A stretch of 64,000 bases of DNA from Homalodisca vitripennis (taxonomy: Eukaryota; Arthropoda; Insecta; Hemiptera; Cicadellidae). Positions within the stretch are counted from its first letter, which is position 1, and each line of letters begins with the position of its first letter. The notes under the pieces were generated by a model. The model searched no databases, was not told where the DNA came from, and saw only the letters and a list, made by a program, of their open reading frames with translations. The stretch is taken from assembly GCF_021130785.1 (NCBI RefSeq), contig NW_025777654.1:1-64000 (forward strand). Reading direction: 5' to 3'. Shown in pieces: positions 23,300-36,169 of the stretch. The position numbers were made by a program, and so were the translations under genes.

Positions 23300-24230
23300 T
23301 TATCTGATGATTCAATTCAATGATAGATTATTCTATTACAATCTACAAATTTTGATTTCAGAGGAAGTGTGATATAATTAATTTAAAATTGTACATAACT
23401 GTTATAACAAAATGTTATTTTTATTACATTATTTACGCTATATAAATAATTTAACACCCTCTTCTCCCTTCCTCTTAACGTTTACCCTTTCTCCTGCAGT
23501 ATGGTTTAACTTAAGTGATCATTTACCCTTCCTCCCATAGTGCAAGTATGATTTCCAAAATATTTTATATTATAATAAACTACGATGCACGTCTGTTTCA
23601 AGCTTATCTTCATAAATTTTGTGTCCATTAAGGAATGTACACAAAATTAAGATTAAATTGCATCAATAAAATATTTACCCTTGTAATATGCAAAATAGTC
23701 ATAAACATATGGAGTGATTTTTTTCAATCTAAACAAGTAGCTCATATACAAAAATGAGTTATGGGGTACAGTTTTGGGGTAGTAAACTTAACTCCGTACC
23801 TAGTTGCAAATACAGACTTAACAACATATTGATTGAAGAAATAATGACTATTTACAAAAAGTATTATTAAGAATTTCAGGATTTCAATGAGGAAACGTAA
23901 AACAGAGGCTTTTTTCTAAGGTTTAGCAAATAACAGTTAGAACTGTGACGTTTCAATAGAGCAGTTGACTATAGATCGCTATGCTTACCTGCCGAAGGCG
24001 CTGAAGCAGGATTTGAGAATGATGATCAGTCATCATTTTTTAGTAACAGACCTTTGACTACTGACGAGACATGGATTTCCTCATCACTATCGATTTATTT
24101 TGACTATTCCTAGTGCCCTTAATACCTCGCCAGACGCCTTTTATTGAATACTCTTTGATTCCACATTATCTTTATAGCTGTTGTTACCTTGCCTTAAGTG
24201 ACCAACGCCCATTGATAGTGATTAAACCTC
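23300..24230 (+). repeat. Long-repeat module L8, copy 2
   Basis: It aligns with 15,740-16,340 and 55,150-55,960. Anchors: tttcagaggaagtgtgatat (23,357), ctcctgcagtatggtttaac (23,494), caggatttcaatgaggaaac (23,877) and tgccgaaggcgctgaagcag (23,991; compare 55,600). A shorter second copy of its start lies at 25,195-25,320 (taacaaaatgttatttgtat). Confidence 0.7.
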
Positions 24231-24458
24231 TTTAATTCAAATTACACTTCATATGCACACAACCTGATTTTTCTTGAAATTTATACTCAAATTTTATAAA
24301 ACATAAATACTTATCCATGTATATACGAGCTACTATTAATAATAAAAACTTTAGAATTAATCTAGAAGATTCCACAATAGATTATTTCATCTCAAATTAG
24401 AGATTAGACAATAAATATACCTTTACAGTCTAAATACCTCTTTAAAATCTTAATACAT

Positions 24459-24662
24459 TCAAAATGTCCCCTGCAATGGATTCCTGATTTGAATTGCTTC
24501 AAGTTCACTCGGATAAAATATCCAGTGTAGAAGTTCCCTCTTCTTTGAATCTGAAACGTTTAAGGCCCTGCCGTTTAGTCTGTTATATTCTTCAAATGGA
24601 GTAGCCAAAATAACATATTTTACTTTGAATATAATACATTTAGGTGTGATATATGTACGCAT
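24459..24662 (-). other. Unrecognised 67-codon open frame
   Basis: The frame has a less AT-biased, protein-like composition than its surroundings (it includes K-K-R-E-L-L-H-W-I-F-Y-P-S-E-L-E-A). No family recognised. It may be a fragment of a transposon or of a gene; no splice sites or partner exons were identified. Confidence 0.15.
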
Positions 24663-25487
24663 TGCGATAATTTCTGTTAGTTGAGCTTAAGTTTAATAAC
24701 GTTGAAATGATGTACATAGTGTTTAGTTAAAAATAGGTTTTTATATTGCTGATACAAAGTTTATATTTGAATTTAGAGTACCAAATTTGAGTGTATGTAG
24801 TGTCTGACATTAATCATACCCAACCTCACCGCCTTATCTAATTCCGGAGTTGCCAAACCTCTCTTACATAACTAACTCGCGTCTACCAATCCAAAAAGTT
24901 TATCTACCCTGACTCTTAGATCTATTAACTAATAAAAAGTCCCCAGAATTAGTAACAACTACATTTGATTGATTATCTAAATTGCAATCTGCAATGACAT
25001 TTTCCTCTACTTATTCCGATAAATCTCTTTAAATATCCTTAATTTAACTAAAGTATCCTTGTACGATAAAAAATTTTTATTTTATGTAGGAGGAAATTTA
25101 ACTTTTCCTTTTTGTTGATAAAGGCCTTTCTGTGAATCCGGATTTTGGATATACAATGAAACATAACCGGGATATTACAGTAATTACACAATACATTATC
25201 AGAAACAAAGAATTATGAAACATATTATTACATAATTTTACTGTAAATAACTGTAATAACAAAATGTTATTTGTATTACATTATTTACACTATATAAATA
25301 TTTTAACAGTTTTATTAAAATAAAACGTAATTTGGCCTTCGATTATTTCGTAGTCAAATATATTTTCATAAACCAGGTTGGAGAACTATGTATGTTTTTT
25401 GATAGAGGCCTGATAGATTAATATTTTATGATTTTTAAAAAACTTACTTGATTTAACTTTTAGCAGAAAACTAAAAATTGTCCTTTA

Positions 25488-25607
25488 GCGGCCTCAGCAT
25501 CTACCATCCCACTGTTTGAGTTTTGAGGTAATCTCTGTGTTTGAGGGCTATGGGCGAATCCTCCCGGTGTCTCGGCTATACGAAGTACATCCCGTGGAGA
25601 GAGAGCC
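25488..25607. other. GC-richer island of unknown identity
   Basis: About 120 bp (from ggcctcagcatctaccatcc to cccgtggagagagagcc) stand out in composition. No reading frame, no inverted ends. It may be a transposon fragment, for example part of a LINE UTR. Confidence 0.3.
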
Positions 25608-25619
25608 ATCATCAAATTT

Positions 25620-26510
25620 GATTTTGACTATATTTAAAATAGTATAAATGCATAATTTCAAATATATAGCTTAATTCCTTCTTAAAATATGTACAAGCAG
25701 CAATACTGACTATCATATCTTAGCTTGTAACTGGCAACATCGACAGAAACTCAAAATGTGTAATATACATAATTATCTACTCATTATTGATCCAAACAAT
25801 ATGTGTGCTTATGTATATATACATATATAATGTCTAAACATTTTACAAATTGCATTGCAGTTTGACAATTTCCACCAAAACAAACACAAATCATTATTGT
25901 ACTGAAATTAATCAGGGTTGTGTTTTAATGTGTTTTATAATAAAAGGGTTATAAAAATATCAGTAAAATACCAGTACACCTTGATCAATGTGACAATAGA
26001 TTAAAAGTTTAAACCTAGAGATGGCTAATTAAATAAGGTTTAATGCATATACTCGGAGATATAATTCACATTGACTGATCTAGGCTGAAACACTATTTTA
26101 TATAACAATGTATATCGTCATCTCTTTAAAAACCAACTTATACATTTTTATATTTCTGAAGTGTGGTACGTAGGATCTCAAAATAAAGTCGACCTGTGTA
26201 TTGGGTGCTTACAATTAGAAAGCTCACAACAGCCAGTAATATTACTGTCATTCTGTTGATTTATTTCCCATTTCTGGTATAAACATCGTCACGTAACATA
26301 CGCAGTCTAGTAGATATATTACCTATATATTATGTTTCTGATTTTTGTAAATCCATATACAGTATCTTTACATGTACTTAATTGTTTTGCTAATTCTTTT
26401 TTTGCTTTATATGTAGTATTAAAATTATACTGGAATACTGTCATGTCTTTTAAAAGAAGCATTACGCCTTTCTAACTATGTATGTTAATAAAAAAACACA
26501 ATATTCATAA
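25620..26510. other. AT-rich DNA, nothing recognised
   Basis: No gene, RNA or repeat end recognised. Confidence 0.4.
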
Positions 26511-26792
26511 CTATTTATTCCACCTTTGTTTACGCCCTTCCCTTTTGTCTAGGACTTTACTTCCTGTAACTGAAACTCTGTAACGTTCACTTTCGGCCCT
26601 TTCTTGTTTTGCGTTCCATAGACATAATCCAAATGAATTTTGCTTCCAATCACACAAGTGACTTTGCTTTCTGTTACTAATTGTTACTACACCAAATGTT
26701 CCTATATAGATGTTTGATAAATTTTCTCTGTTTACACTTGGCGGAATATGATGGTCAGCAAGTACTGCATCAATTAGTAAACCAGGAGACAC
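26511..26792 (-). other. Unrecognised 93-codon open frame with coding-like composition
   Basis: The frame ends with a TAG-type stop at 26,511 and reads back to about 26,792. It contains G-T-F-G-V-V-T-I-S-N-R-K-Q, C-D-W-K-Q-N-S-F-G-L-C-L-W and a charged C-terminus. The composition is more balanced than the flanking DNA. I recognise no domain. It could be a transposase fragment, a processed pseudogene piece or a terminal exon. Confidence 0.25.
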
Positions 26793-26935
26793 GAAGGTAT
26801 AATTGAAACTCTGTACATAAACAGGAGTAGCTTATATTTTACCATAACCGTACTAACCTTATGCAAGTAGGCAGTTGTAAATATTATAATTCAGTATATG
26901 TATAAATCATACTATTAAAAAGTAAAAAAAGTAAA

Positions 26936-27165
26936 GTAAAGAATGTCTTATTTTACCAGGCGAAGTTAGGGCTAAAAAGCCCTCTCTAACACGACCGGGG
27001 ACCAACGGATTAAAGGTGACTTGCGAACCACCACCAATGGGCGGAAGGGAAGGCCGCTTGCAAGGACAGGATCGCTCAGCAGTCACCTATCCAAGCAGCG
27101 GCCACGCTCGACGTTGCTTGATCTGGTTATCTTTCGATAACCGCCGTACACTGTGCCATTGGCAA
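26936..27165. repeat. GC-rich dispersed-repeat fragment with hairpins
   Basis: It starts at gaatgtcttattttaccagg and ends near ccattggcaaacctcc. A short hairpin gggct-aaaa-agccc lies at about 26,969-26,982, and a perfect 7-bp stem (ggttatc/gataacc) at 27,125-27,142. The sequence resembles dispersed repeats I associate with arthropod LINE 3' regions; family not certain. No target duplication found. Confidence 0.5.
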
Positions 27166-28427
27166 ACCTCCAATATATATTATATTTAGGACAGGATTTT
27201 AAACTTCTTTATCTCAAACTCCGATCTTAATTCTGACGTCTTAGACCGTATAGCGGTTAGCATTCCCATGATGATGTAAATTCCATACATACGAGTATAT
27301 TTTCTTGTAATTATCCTTATTGGCAAATACTTCACTTTTTATGTTGTGATTATTAAGTAGGTTTCGGTACATTATTCTTAATGTAATTACAATTAGTCAT
27401 CGTAATAATTATTAATAAGTAGAATTAATTCTATATTTTAAATAGCACATCGTCTTAGATGGATATTAAAAACGTTTAATATTGCAAATCGTAAAATAGT
27501 ACCCGTTTGCTTTGTCCCAAATGTATCTGAACATCAGGCTATGTCTGCCTCTACATATTTCACTTTAACAATTGCCTAAAGTTTCAAAGCAATTTCCGAT
27601 AATAACGAATAAAATCTTCGTACTTTATACTAAATGTCTTTTAAGTATATTGACAAGTAGAAATTTACAATGTCACTAACTATATGTATGAAGCTATATT
27701 CCAAGTTGTATGTTGTATGGAAACGTGAGACTATATATGTCTGTACGTACGAAATACACTGGTTTGTCTTTGAGATCTGTTGCAAGTGTTGAATTACATT
27801 TATAATGATTGTCGCTATTTTCCACCATTACTTTTTCCCTTCCCCAAAGAAATCTATGAGCAGATATTCACAAAAATCGTAGCGAATATGTCTTTTAAGT
27901 ATAGAACACAATTTAGACATGATATGATTTAGATATATTTAGATATAAATGACTAATAAATATATTGTTTCTGCAGAAAATCTGTAGCGCTGAAGACTTA
28001 AATTGGGATGTTTTGTTTTTTTATTATAAGCCCTGAACTATTATTAATTTCTTGATTTTGAAATACTTCTTGTAAATTTTATGTAAGATTTGCTAACGTT
28101 AAAAGTTATATGATAAAACAAATCAATAATACCAGTGCTACAGTAGCAATCCGTCTTAGCGTTTTGAAAGGTTATACTGTACACCATCTTACGTGATATG
28201 GTCGTATTTGTTCTCGTACACCAAATACGGTCTAGTCTTCCTTGAAGTAAGTACCTATGCCTATTTATTGATAAAAGTGATAAATAATATGGTACTTCAC
28301 AACTGACACTTATAGCGCAATTACTCTTCAGATGTCTCTTCTTCACCAATGAGACTAGAATGAAGTGTCGTTTAGAAACTATCTACTAGCTCTATATACG
28401 TTAATTTTTAGTTTAATTTTAAAACTA

Positions 28428-28430
<3 letters not shown>
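27166..28430. other. AT-rich DNA, nothing recognised
   Basis: No gene or repeat end recognised. A 101-codon AT-biased open frame at 28,044-28,349 on the minus strand has no recognisable features. Confidence 0.4.

Positions 28431-28431
<1 letters not shown>

Positions 28432-28463
<32 letters not shown>
28432..28463. repeat. (TA)n microsatellite
   Basis: About 16 uninterrupted TA units. Confidence 0.95.
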
Positions 28464-28467
<4 letters not shown>

Positions 28468-28869
28468 TGTATGTATTTTTTTTTATTTCAGCTTTTAATG
28501 TTAAAGAATATTACAGATAAGTATTTTATTATCTTTATATTACGTACGATATTAAGGAACAGGCAGGGCCTTATTAAAATCGTGTCGTCCATCGTCCAGT
28601 CCTTATGTCTGATAACTCAACGGATGCTAAAGAGGCTTGAAACTCGGTATATCTTGGTTCCTCTTGGACGAAATGCAGGTCTTTCATTTTAGAGTGAAAT
28701 AACAGCCTGTATATCTTCCCGCCTGTACGATAAATTTCAATAATAAATATTTCAGATTTGAAAAGATGTATTTAGTTTGATTTAGATCCAAGTGAAACGC
28801 ATTAAGATAAGTTCAGATACGTCCTGTCAGATTTTTTAAGATTCTGTTATGTCTTTTTAGTCTTTGTAA

Positions 28870-28873
28870 TTAT

Positions 28874-28906
<33 letters not shown>

Positions 28907-28907
28907 T
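28870..28907. repeat. (TA)n microsatellite, one interruption
   Basis: TA units with a single phase break at about 28,884. Confidence 0.95.
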
Positions 28908-28909
28908 TG

Positions 28910-30320
28910 TTTGCTTGTTCAACTGACAATGTCAGATTTTGTTAGGAATTCATAGGCTAAGATAGTCTTCGTCAAGAAAAGGATAATTATTATATACGTT
29001 TTTCTTGTATAATTTATTTAGAATAAGGGGAAAATTATTTCCTTTGTTTGTTGAAATATATTCTGTATTAAAATCTTAGTGAACATTATCAAAACCAAAG
29101 TTTATACAATTCCCAATACTATCAGATTGCCGTTCCTGCTGCACAGCCTACATTGAGTGACGTACACGATCGTGTTTTGTATTGTGTTTGTGATGTATAT
29201 TTTATTGACTTATCTGGTTGTTTCTGTGTTATTGAATTGTTTGAGAGTAGGCCTTTAAACATAATTATTTTAAGACGCATGATTAGACATCCAACCTTTC
29301 CAAAATTGTAATATTTGTTATTAGGGAATATCCACTTTCTACCATAGTCGTTTGTTTATAATTATTGTTGCTTAATATGTTTTAATCTGTCATTAAGATA
29401 TTAATATTGGCAACCCGAATAAAAAATGCCTGATGTATCTTTACATCGCATTATGTAATGAAGGGATAAAAAAAATCAAGTACTGTTATAACAGGTATTT
29501 CTCATGTTCATTTGCAACAAAATATACACGAAGAAAGCACACTGCATTAAATGGATGCTAGTAGTAACTTAAAATTTGTTATATTTATTTATAACGATGC
29601 AATTCAAAGCAGTGAAAACTCTTATAACGATAAGACGCGTACTGTATCTGAAGAAAAAAGTTAGTGATTTGTGAAGTCTTCGAAACACCTCCAATGTTTT
29701 CCATTATTCTGGTCCCTGCATTTGGTGTCGTATTTTATGGTTCATAAATCCATAAGGTCCGTTACATCTTAACCTGTAACATATAAAATATGAAGACTTA
29801 ATTTAACAATCTCTTTACGAATTTAAAACTTACCAACATTTACTTACTATCAGAAAAAAGAAATACAAATACGTAAATATATATTTTTATTGGAAATAAC
29901 GTTGTCAAATGTGTAAATACTTATTTTATAAGATATCGATTAACAATATTTAAAACATAAAATATACATTTTAAACTCGGCTTTTAAACAATAAAGATGA
30001 CGTTAATAAAAAACGCATAATAAATTTCAAAGTATAGTACACCGAAGATAATAGAACAGTCACTTTAAAATTACTTTTCAAAATAAATAACAAGATAAAA
30101 AACGACCGCAGTTCTCTAATTTTACATTTCGCAAGGAACTTATAGACGTAATTTTAAAAACTAGTATCTGCTCTATTTTAGATATCAAAGTTTACAACGT
30201 AAACAACATAACAACAAGTATCAGAATGTGGTGTTACATATAATTCACATACCCTAATTCAAACACTTATGAGAGAAAAACACTGACATTTACGGTTGAT
30301 AAATAATATGAGTATTATTT
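28910..30320. other. AT-rich DNA, nothing recognised
   Basis: No coding frame, RNA gene or transposon end recognised. Confidence 0.4.
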
Positions 30321-31400
30321 TATGAGCCGGGAGCTAATTTTCTTTGTATAGCCACACAACATGCTTGAGGAATTTCCTTATGAAATAAATGGATCGACAG
30401 CCGTGCTAATTTTGGTACAGGATTAAATGGGAAGAGCCCCATAATGAAATTTATGAAATTATAATCTTTCCACAGGTCGGATCAACCCGTTTGTATTTTT
30501 TTATTTATTATATGCAAAATAAAATAATTACTTTTAATAGCATGTTTAAATTCGCCTTTATATATAAACGACATTTTATTTATTTCACGTTCCTTAATAC
30601 AAACCATCCTATACTGCTGAAATAAAATGTTTAAAAACATGAATTTGAAACGTATTTAGATGCAAACCAGTTTATGCCTTCAACGCTTTTATAAAAAAAC
30701 ATCTGTTTCCATAGATTTTGCGCAAAACGTTGTTTCCAAAACAGAATGACTTTTACTCTAATTTCTAGATGCCCCAATCATAGCCAAGTTTTGTTTTTAT
30801 ATTTCTACTCCGTATCATTGTTTTAACGCGCCTTTAACATTCACCACCCTGGTGGAAAAAATATAGATTGTTGGTATTCCTTAAATTTTTATATAACTGT
30901 GACTTAAGCCTTAAGATTAGTCTATTTCTTATCTGAAGAATAAGAAAGCATATCTCACAATAATTATACCTAGTTACCATGAAAACGCCATTTTAAAACA
31001 TAATACTAATAAAGATGTTTCAATACAGTGGCATCCTGATTAATTCTATTTAAGTTGATACAGACGATGTTACCAGCGTTCATTTACACTCTTCTTCGGA
31101 CTTCTGACCTTGCGCCACGGCTGTGTCTGTGATGTTTTGCTGAGTGGGTGAAATATCCTTCAGATGGATAAGTTAAAACATCATACTGTTCATTGAATAG
31201 TCACCTAGATGTTGTCTTGCATGTATGGCTGTAGATGTTGCCTGAGTATTAATCATAAAAAAAATCCTCGAGTTTAGATTTTGTAGCAACTCATTAATTT
31301 GTCTTATTACCTGTAAGGCAGTTGACCTACCATAACTTAGTTATTTTGTTGCAGGCTTAACTGCATGCAGCGACTGCTTTTCTGTGTTGATAATTCAAAA
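30320..31400 (+). repeat. Long-repeat module Z, copy 1
   Basis: It aligns with 57,680-58,700, 60,185-62,400 (interrupted) and 36,200-37,200. Anchors: gagccgggagctaattttc (30,322), gacagccgtgctaattttgg (30,396), ttaacgcgcctttaacattc (30,823), cttcggacttctgaccttgc (31,094), catcctt.. 'cagatggataagttaaaac' (31,160). No coding potential. Confidence 0.75.
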
Positions 31401-32100
31401 TTACATGCATTTCAGCAGTAGTAATTAATTTGGAATTTTGTCACTTCACTAAAGTATGTATAGTAACATAAAAAAACACAAAGAGAAACGTTGCAAATTA
31501 TTAAATTAGAATTAAAAATGAGATATATGATAGAAATGATTATTTAATACAATTCAGTAAGTATAACACAAAGAAATTGAATATTTTTCAGCAATAAAGT
31601 CAGACTAGTTTAATCAGGCATCGAAATTAGTAGAAATAAAAATTATAGAAGATTAAAGTTACCTAGATGAATAGTTAATAAGAAATACAAGACTACAAAG
31701 CAAATAGTTCATACCTCATACATGTTTTAAATCTGTATAAAGGGTAAATAAATGTATTTTTCAGACAGGTCAACTTTAGAAACCTTTTTATATGTTTTTG
31801 ACACGCATAAGATTAAGAAAAGTAATCGTACTACATGTGCAGTATAAGTTAGTTAAATATGTTCATACACTTATTTATGGTTCTATTGATAGTTTTAAAA
31901 TATTATATGTATTGAGTGTTACAGTAAATTACAAACATTGAAGAAACTTAAAAGAAGCGAAATAATTTCAGTAAATAACTCAACCTTAAATCCTTAAACC
32001 GTATACTAAACTGTAAAAAACTTTCAAAAACAAATTTCCAATTATTAAACCCTTTTTTAACAAAACTGTTTTAATTGGTAGAGTATTATTAAGACCATAG
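31401..32100. other. AT-rich DNA between Z and L5
   Basis: Weak similarity to 58.8-59 kb by position only; no gene recognised. Confidence 0.4.
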
Positions 32101-32109
32101 TTCCAAATC

Positions 32110-32860
32110 AAAAGAAAATGTGGAGTAAGTTCTCTGTTTATATTATTTAAATATCAACTGAGACACAAAATCTTACTTTTTATTTTTCATACACTCAGCC
32201 TATAAAAATATTCTTCTTTTGTACAATTCTTCTTGGAATACAAAAAATATTAAATATAACGTAACCTGGAAGCCAAAATCGCTGTTTACAAAGTATTTAT
32301 ACTGTACAGTCCACTACTACGTCATTGTGAGAATTTACGAGTCTACATTGTACTTTTGTCGTGTACATATAGTGTCGGCGGTAGATAGCAGCTCACGTGC
32401 CTAAACCGCGATTTCCCAACTATCTAACTTAATAAGGGAGGGGAGTAGTACATGGTGAAAGGGTGACGACCTGCCCAAGTACTGGCCCTAGTACCATGTA
32501 ACGCTCTAACCTGGGTGCGTATAACAGTGTCATTGCAGCCATTACTGTTGCTTCTAGTAACACTGGTAAATGCACGGTAATTGTTTTAAGCACAGGCAGT
32601 CCCCAATCCCTGTCAAGGTTTGTTATTTAAAATTTTAAAGTGACATTTTAATAGACGTTTCCTTTATAAGGTTTTTTTTTTTAATTTTACCAATCGTATG
32701 AAATGTTACGAGAGTTACATGACAAGGTGTAAAACACAATACATATTTTAAAACAAAACAAAAACATCGCAGAGCAAGCTTTTTGCTTTGCTTAACGAAT
32801 ACGCTATATATAATTTGTTACTGTGTTAGACAAAAATTACTATTCTATATTTGAATTAAC
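32110..32860 (+). repeat. L5-L6 module, copy 3
   Basis: The L5 part has tttatattatttaaatatca (32,137). Spacer anchors acaaagtatttatac and ttttgtcgtgtac are shared with copies 1 and 2. L6 spans 32,378-32,630, from gatagcagctcacgtgcc through taataagggaggggagtag to cagtccccaatccctgtcaa. The 32,640-32,860 flank matches copy 2. Confidence 0.8.
32449..32500 (+). repeat. Hairpin of module L6, copy 3
   Basis: A perfect 8-bp outer stem, tacatggt (32,449-32,456) with accatgta (32,493-32,500), plus inner gggt/gccct pairing; loop gacgacctgcccaag. Confidence 0.7.
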
Positions 32861-33936
32861 TTAGAATTAATACCAAAGAGGGTGGGTTTTGTGGAGTCCC
32901 AAATTGAAAGGATTGAAATTCGCAATAGTTGGCATCTTCCTTCTTCCTAATAAATCTTTATTATTTTGGGTACAAATTCTAAGGTTTTTGGTAATACTAG
33001 AAAAAATATGTCTAATTTCCTAACTATGTCGTGATATGATTTCTGTATTGAAGTCCCGGCACTCCAGTTTACATGTAACTGGCCCCCAATCTTTATATGT
33101 CAAATTCAACTTTCTGTAACGGGTATGTGTTCTAATACCGCTGAAAAATGTACAAAAAATTAATTCTCCACTGTACATATATTATTATTAAAATAAATTC
33201 AGAAAACGACCGAGACAGTGATACACTCACATAAAGCACTAACACATGAAAGCTCTCTTCAATTTTGGCACTGCAACAGATATTTTTATATAAAACTCAA
33301 CTTATTGTAAGGTTTAACAATGTGTGTTTAAATTTGTTTCCACTTAAAAAGAAACTCTAATAAAAAATACACACTACATTATTTTTATTAAATTTAAGTA
33401 GAATAAAACATTAAAATTGATGTCCTTGCAAGCCATAAGTCATATTAAAGACTCGTTTGCCCCTTATAAGTGTAACGCTGCCAAGACTGAATACTTATCT
33501 CTTACTTAATTAGTTACTGCGCTGAACGATAGTACATTTTACCATTAACTCATTTACATGTTTACTTTTACCATTGAAATCTATACTTATGTTGTGTGTG
33601 TTTATTTACAGTACAAAACATCTTGTCATATCCAGAGGCTTGGCCATGGAGACCATAGCACACTCTGAGATTTTAAAATATTGGATTGATAGAAAAACTT
33701 AATCGGTCTCGTATTATAACTGTAAAAATAAAATAAACTTCACTAAATATCTTAAAATTCATTATATATTACTTGCCTTTGTAGTTATTTTATATTTTTT
33801 GTATTAAAATTACCATCTGTTGTATTTTAAGATCAGTAGGGATGATTTTAAAATACAACTAAGATAACCCCTCGCCGCTCCTGAAAACCAGTATAGAATC
33901 CGCATTTAATAGATTATGACAGTAGATTGATAACAG
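32861..33936. other. AT-rich DNA, nothing recognised
   Basis: No gene recognised; 33,400-33,580 weakly resembles the post-L6 region. Confidence 0.4.
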
Positions 33937-34045
33937 TCAGTAGTCCTGATTTAATGCAGTGTGTTACATGGTACAAGAGCGATGACCTGTCAAGGACTGG
34001 CCCTAGTACCATGTACTGCCCTAACCTCGGTGACCATAACAATGT
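33937..34045 (+). repeat. L6 module, partial copy 4, with perfect hairpin
   Basis: Only the hairpin and a short 3' part of L6 are present. The stem tacatggtac (33,965-33,974) pairs perfectly with gtaccatgta (34,006-34,015), the longest stem of the four copies. The body caaggactggccctagtacc is identical in sense to copies 2 and 3. Confidence 0.7.
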
Positions 34046-35390
34046 CATAACTAAAGATGATTTATTCAGCAAAACGTCTAAATTATAATATAACGTATCT
34101 CTGTTATTAAAATATCGTTAAAACTAAGGTGTTTGAAGTTATATATTTAGAGAAACTTAATAAAAATTATCATAACTTAAAATTTCAACCGACCGTCAAA
34201 CAATCCAATTATAGTTAAATCGGTGTAAAGAAACTAGATAGAAAGAATCAACATCGCCACTATATGTAGTCAGTTAATGCTGTTTTTGAATTTTCCGACG
34301 GTTGGTTTAAATATAAAGCAAAGAAAATATTATTTGAAAAACATCTTATTTTCATATTCGGTTCCATTTTTACACCTTAAACTTTGACTTCAACGTTATT
34401 ATGTAAGTATAAAAACTGAACTTGAGTACTTGTGAATAAATACATGTAAACGATAATTTGTAAATAATATAAGGTAGGAGTACACCAAACTACGTGTCTC
34501 ATAACAGGCATGCAAAATTACTAATCTATTATTAATTTGATTCTAGAAATACGCTGTGGCAGATAAAAAAAACCGAAGGAAAAACAAACAAGACATTGAC
34601 AAAAAAATTATACTTAGGCAAATTCCATGGTTCAACAATTCTGGTGCATCTTTTGGTGCCTTTAAGCACCGTCATAGACACCGTACCAGCGAGAGCGCTG
34701 AGACGTATCAGGAACTGTGTAGGTTTCCGTTCACTTATTTCCTCGTGTTCTAGGACCTGTATCGTCTTTAGTCCTTTGATATTTCTTCAGTCTTGGTTTA
34801 CTTGTGCAGAAACAGTATCCATTTAAAGACTATGAAGTATACTGCATACAAAATTAAAATTAAAATCAAATAGAAGTTTTCCTCCTAATAGTTTATTAAA
34901 TACCAAAGTAACAGCAAGACGTTGTAAACGAAAAGAGTTGCCCAAATAAATATAAAAAAGAACAGTGTAAATAGTAATATGTTTGAATATTTATTTTCTG
35001 TGTAACACGTGATTTTACTGTTTTTAATATATTTTTATTTCCCCTGATGATTCGTTATGATTTACTTAGTAGGTTTTTGAGGCTATAATGATAGTTTTTT
35101 ACATCAATTATATTTTTATATTTTCATTATAGATGTGGTTTTTGTATAAATTTAATAATGAAATAGTTAAAAACACACCACTATGCTTGCATTTAAGATT
35201 TCCATGAAACTATCCTTAAACCATCCCCTATATATTAAACGTGTGATCGTTACCGTATAAAAAATTAAGGTGTTATATGGTATAACACTGTAGGTAGTGT
35301 ATAGCTGTATGGCACTGTGTAAGATTGCAGATTTAGTACGAAAAATACAATTTTACTAGCGAAAATTAAAGACTGTGCAATTTTAAGTTT
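34046..35390. other. AT-rich DNA, nothing recognised
   Basis: Two overlapping short open frames at 34,556-34,826 have no recognisable domain. Nothing else was seen. Confidence 0.4.
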
Positions 35391-35394
35391 TGTA

Positions 35395-35465
35395 GATTTC
35401 ATCAGGTCTTGTTTGTGCTATCTACCCGGTGTGACGAGCTGGACAGGGGCTGGTCTCGTAGATGC
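35395..35465 (+). repeat. Conserved 70-bp block (L11), copy 2
   Basis: It aligns with 18,590-18,660, keeping tttcatcaggtc, cggtgtgac and ggctggtctcgtag. Confidence 0.6.
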
Positions 35466-36165
35466 GTGGCTGGAATGATCGTAACGTTTCACGTGTTATA
35501 TGGGTAAATCGGTTTGTTACTCATGGTTCTCTTACATATTGTTTTATTCTTATACCTGTATACTTCCCGCTTTTACCTTTCTACCACGTTGCGTTTCCCA
35601 ATTTTTATCATTTCCCATTTACATTTCATGTACATTGGATACGAAGTAAAATACAATGGAATACTCCTTTAAAAACAAGTTAATTCTGTAAACAATTTTC
35701 ATTATATAAACCTTAAAAGTCACAAGAAATTAAATAGACGTGATGATTATAAAATAAATTGTTGTCGTGGAGGTGTGGTATGAAGTAGTGAGTTTTTGTA
35801 TTGATCCCTGGTACAGGTTAAGAACGATATATAAACTGTGTATAATGAAGTTTTCCAATACTTTAATACAGTTACAAATATGTAAATTTACTTAATTAAA
35901 TTGCGTAATTCACTCTGTAACTTCATGCTTATTAAGCAGGAAAATTCCTTATTATGTGCAGTAAATTTGTTCGAGGAGGTCCTTAGTGCAATAAATACTC
36001 TCGATTATGTTATAGCGTACTTTAGAGTTTACGAATTTCAGAATATGCCTTCATCAATGTTCATCCTTATATTAAACTACTAGGAAGTACGGAAAATAAT
36101 TTCTCTAGTGCACTTCAAATGGCGAATTAAAAACTATAACTGCCTTAAAGTATAAAGCATTTCCT
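35466..36165. other. AT-rich DNA, nothing recognised
   Basis: Short open frames without coding features only. Confidence 0.4.
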
Positions 36166-36169
36166 TAAA

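Noticed and set aside
28432..28907. CRISPR-like or satellite array
   Set aside because: The repeats are simple TA runs separated by unique sequence, in a eukaryotic context.
34556..34826. Overlapping open frames as a small basic protein
   Set aside because: No conserved domain, no start context or splice support, and AT-biased composition.
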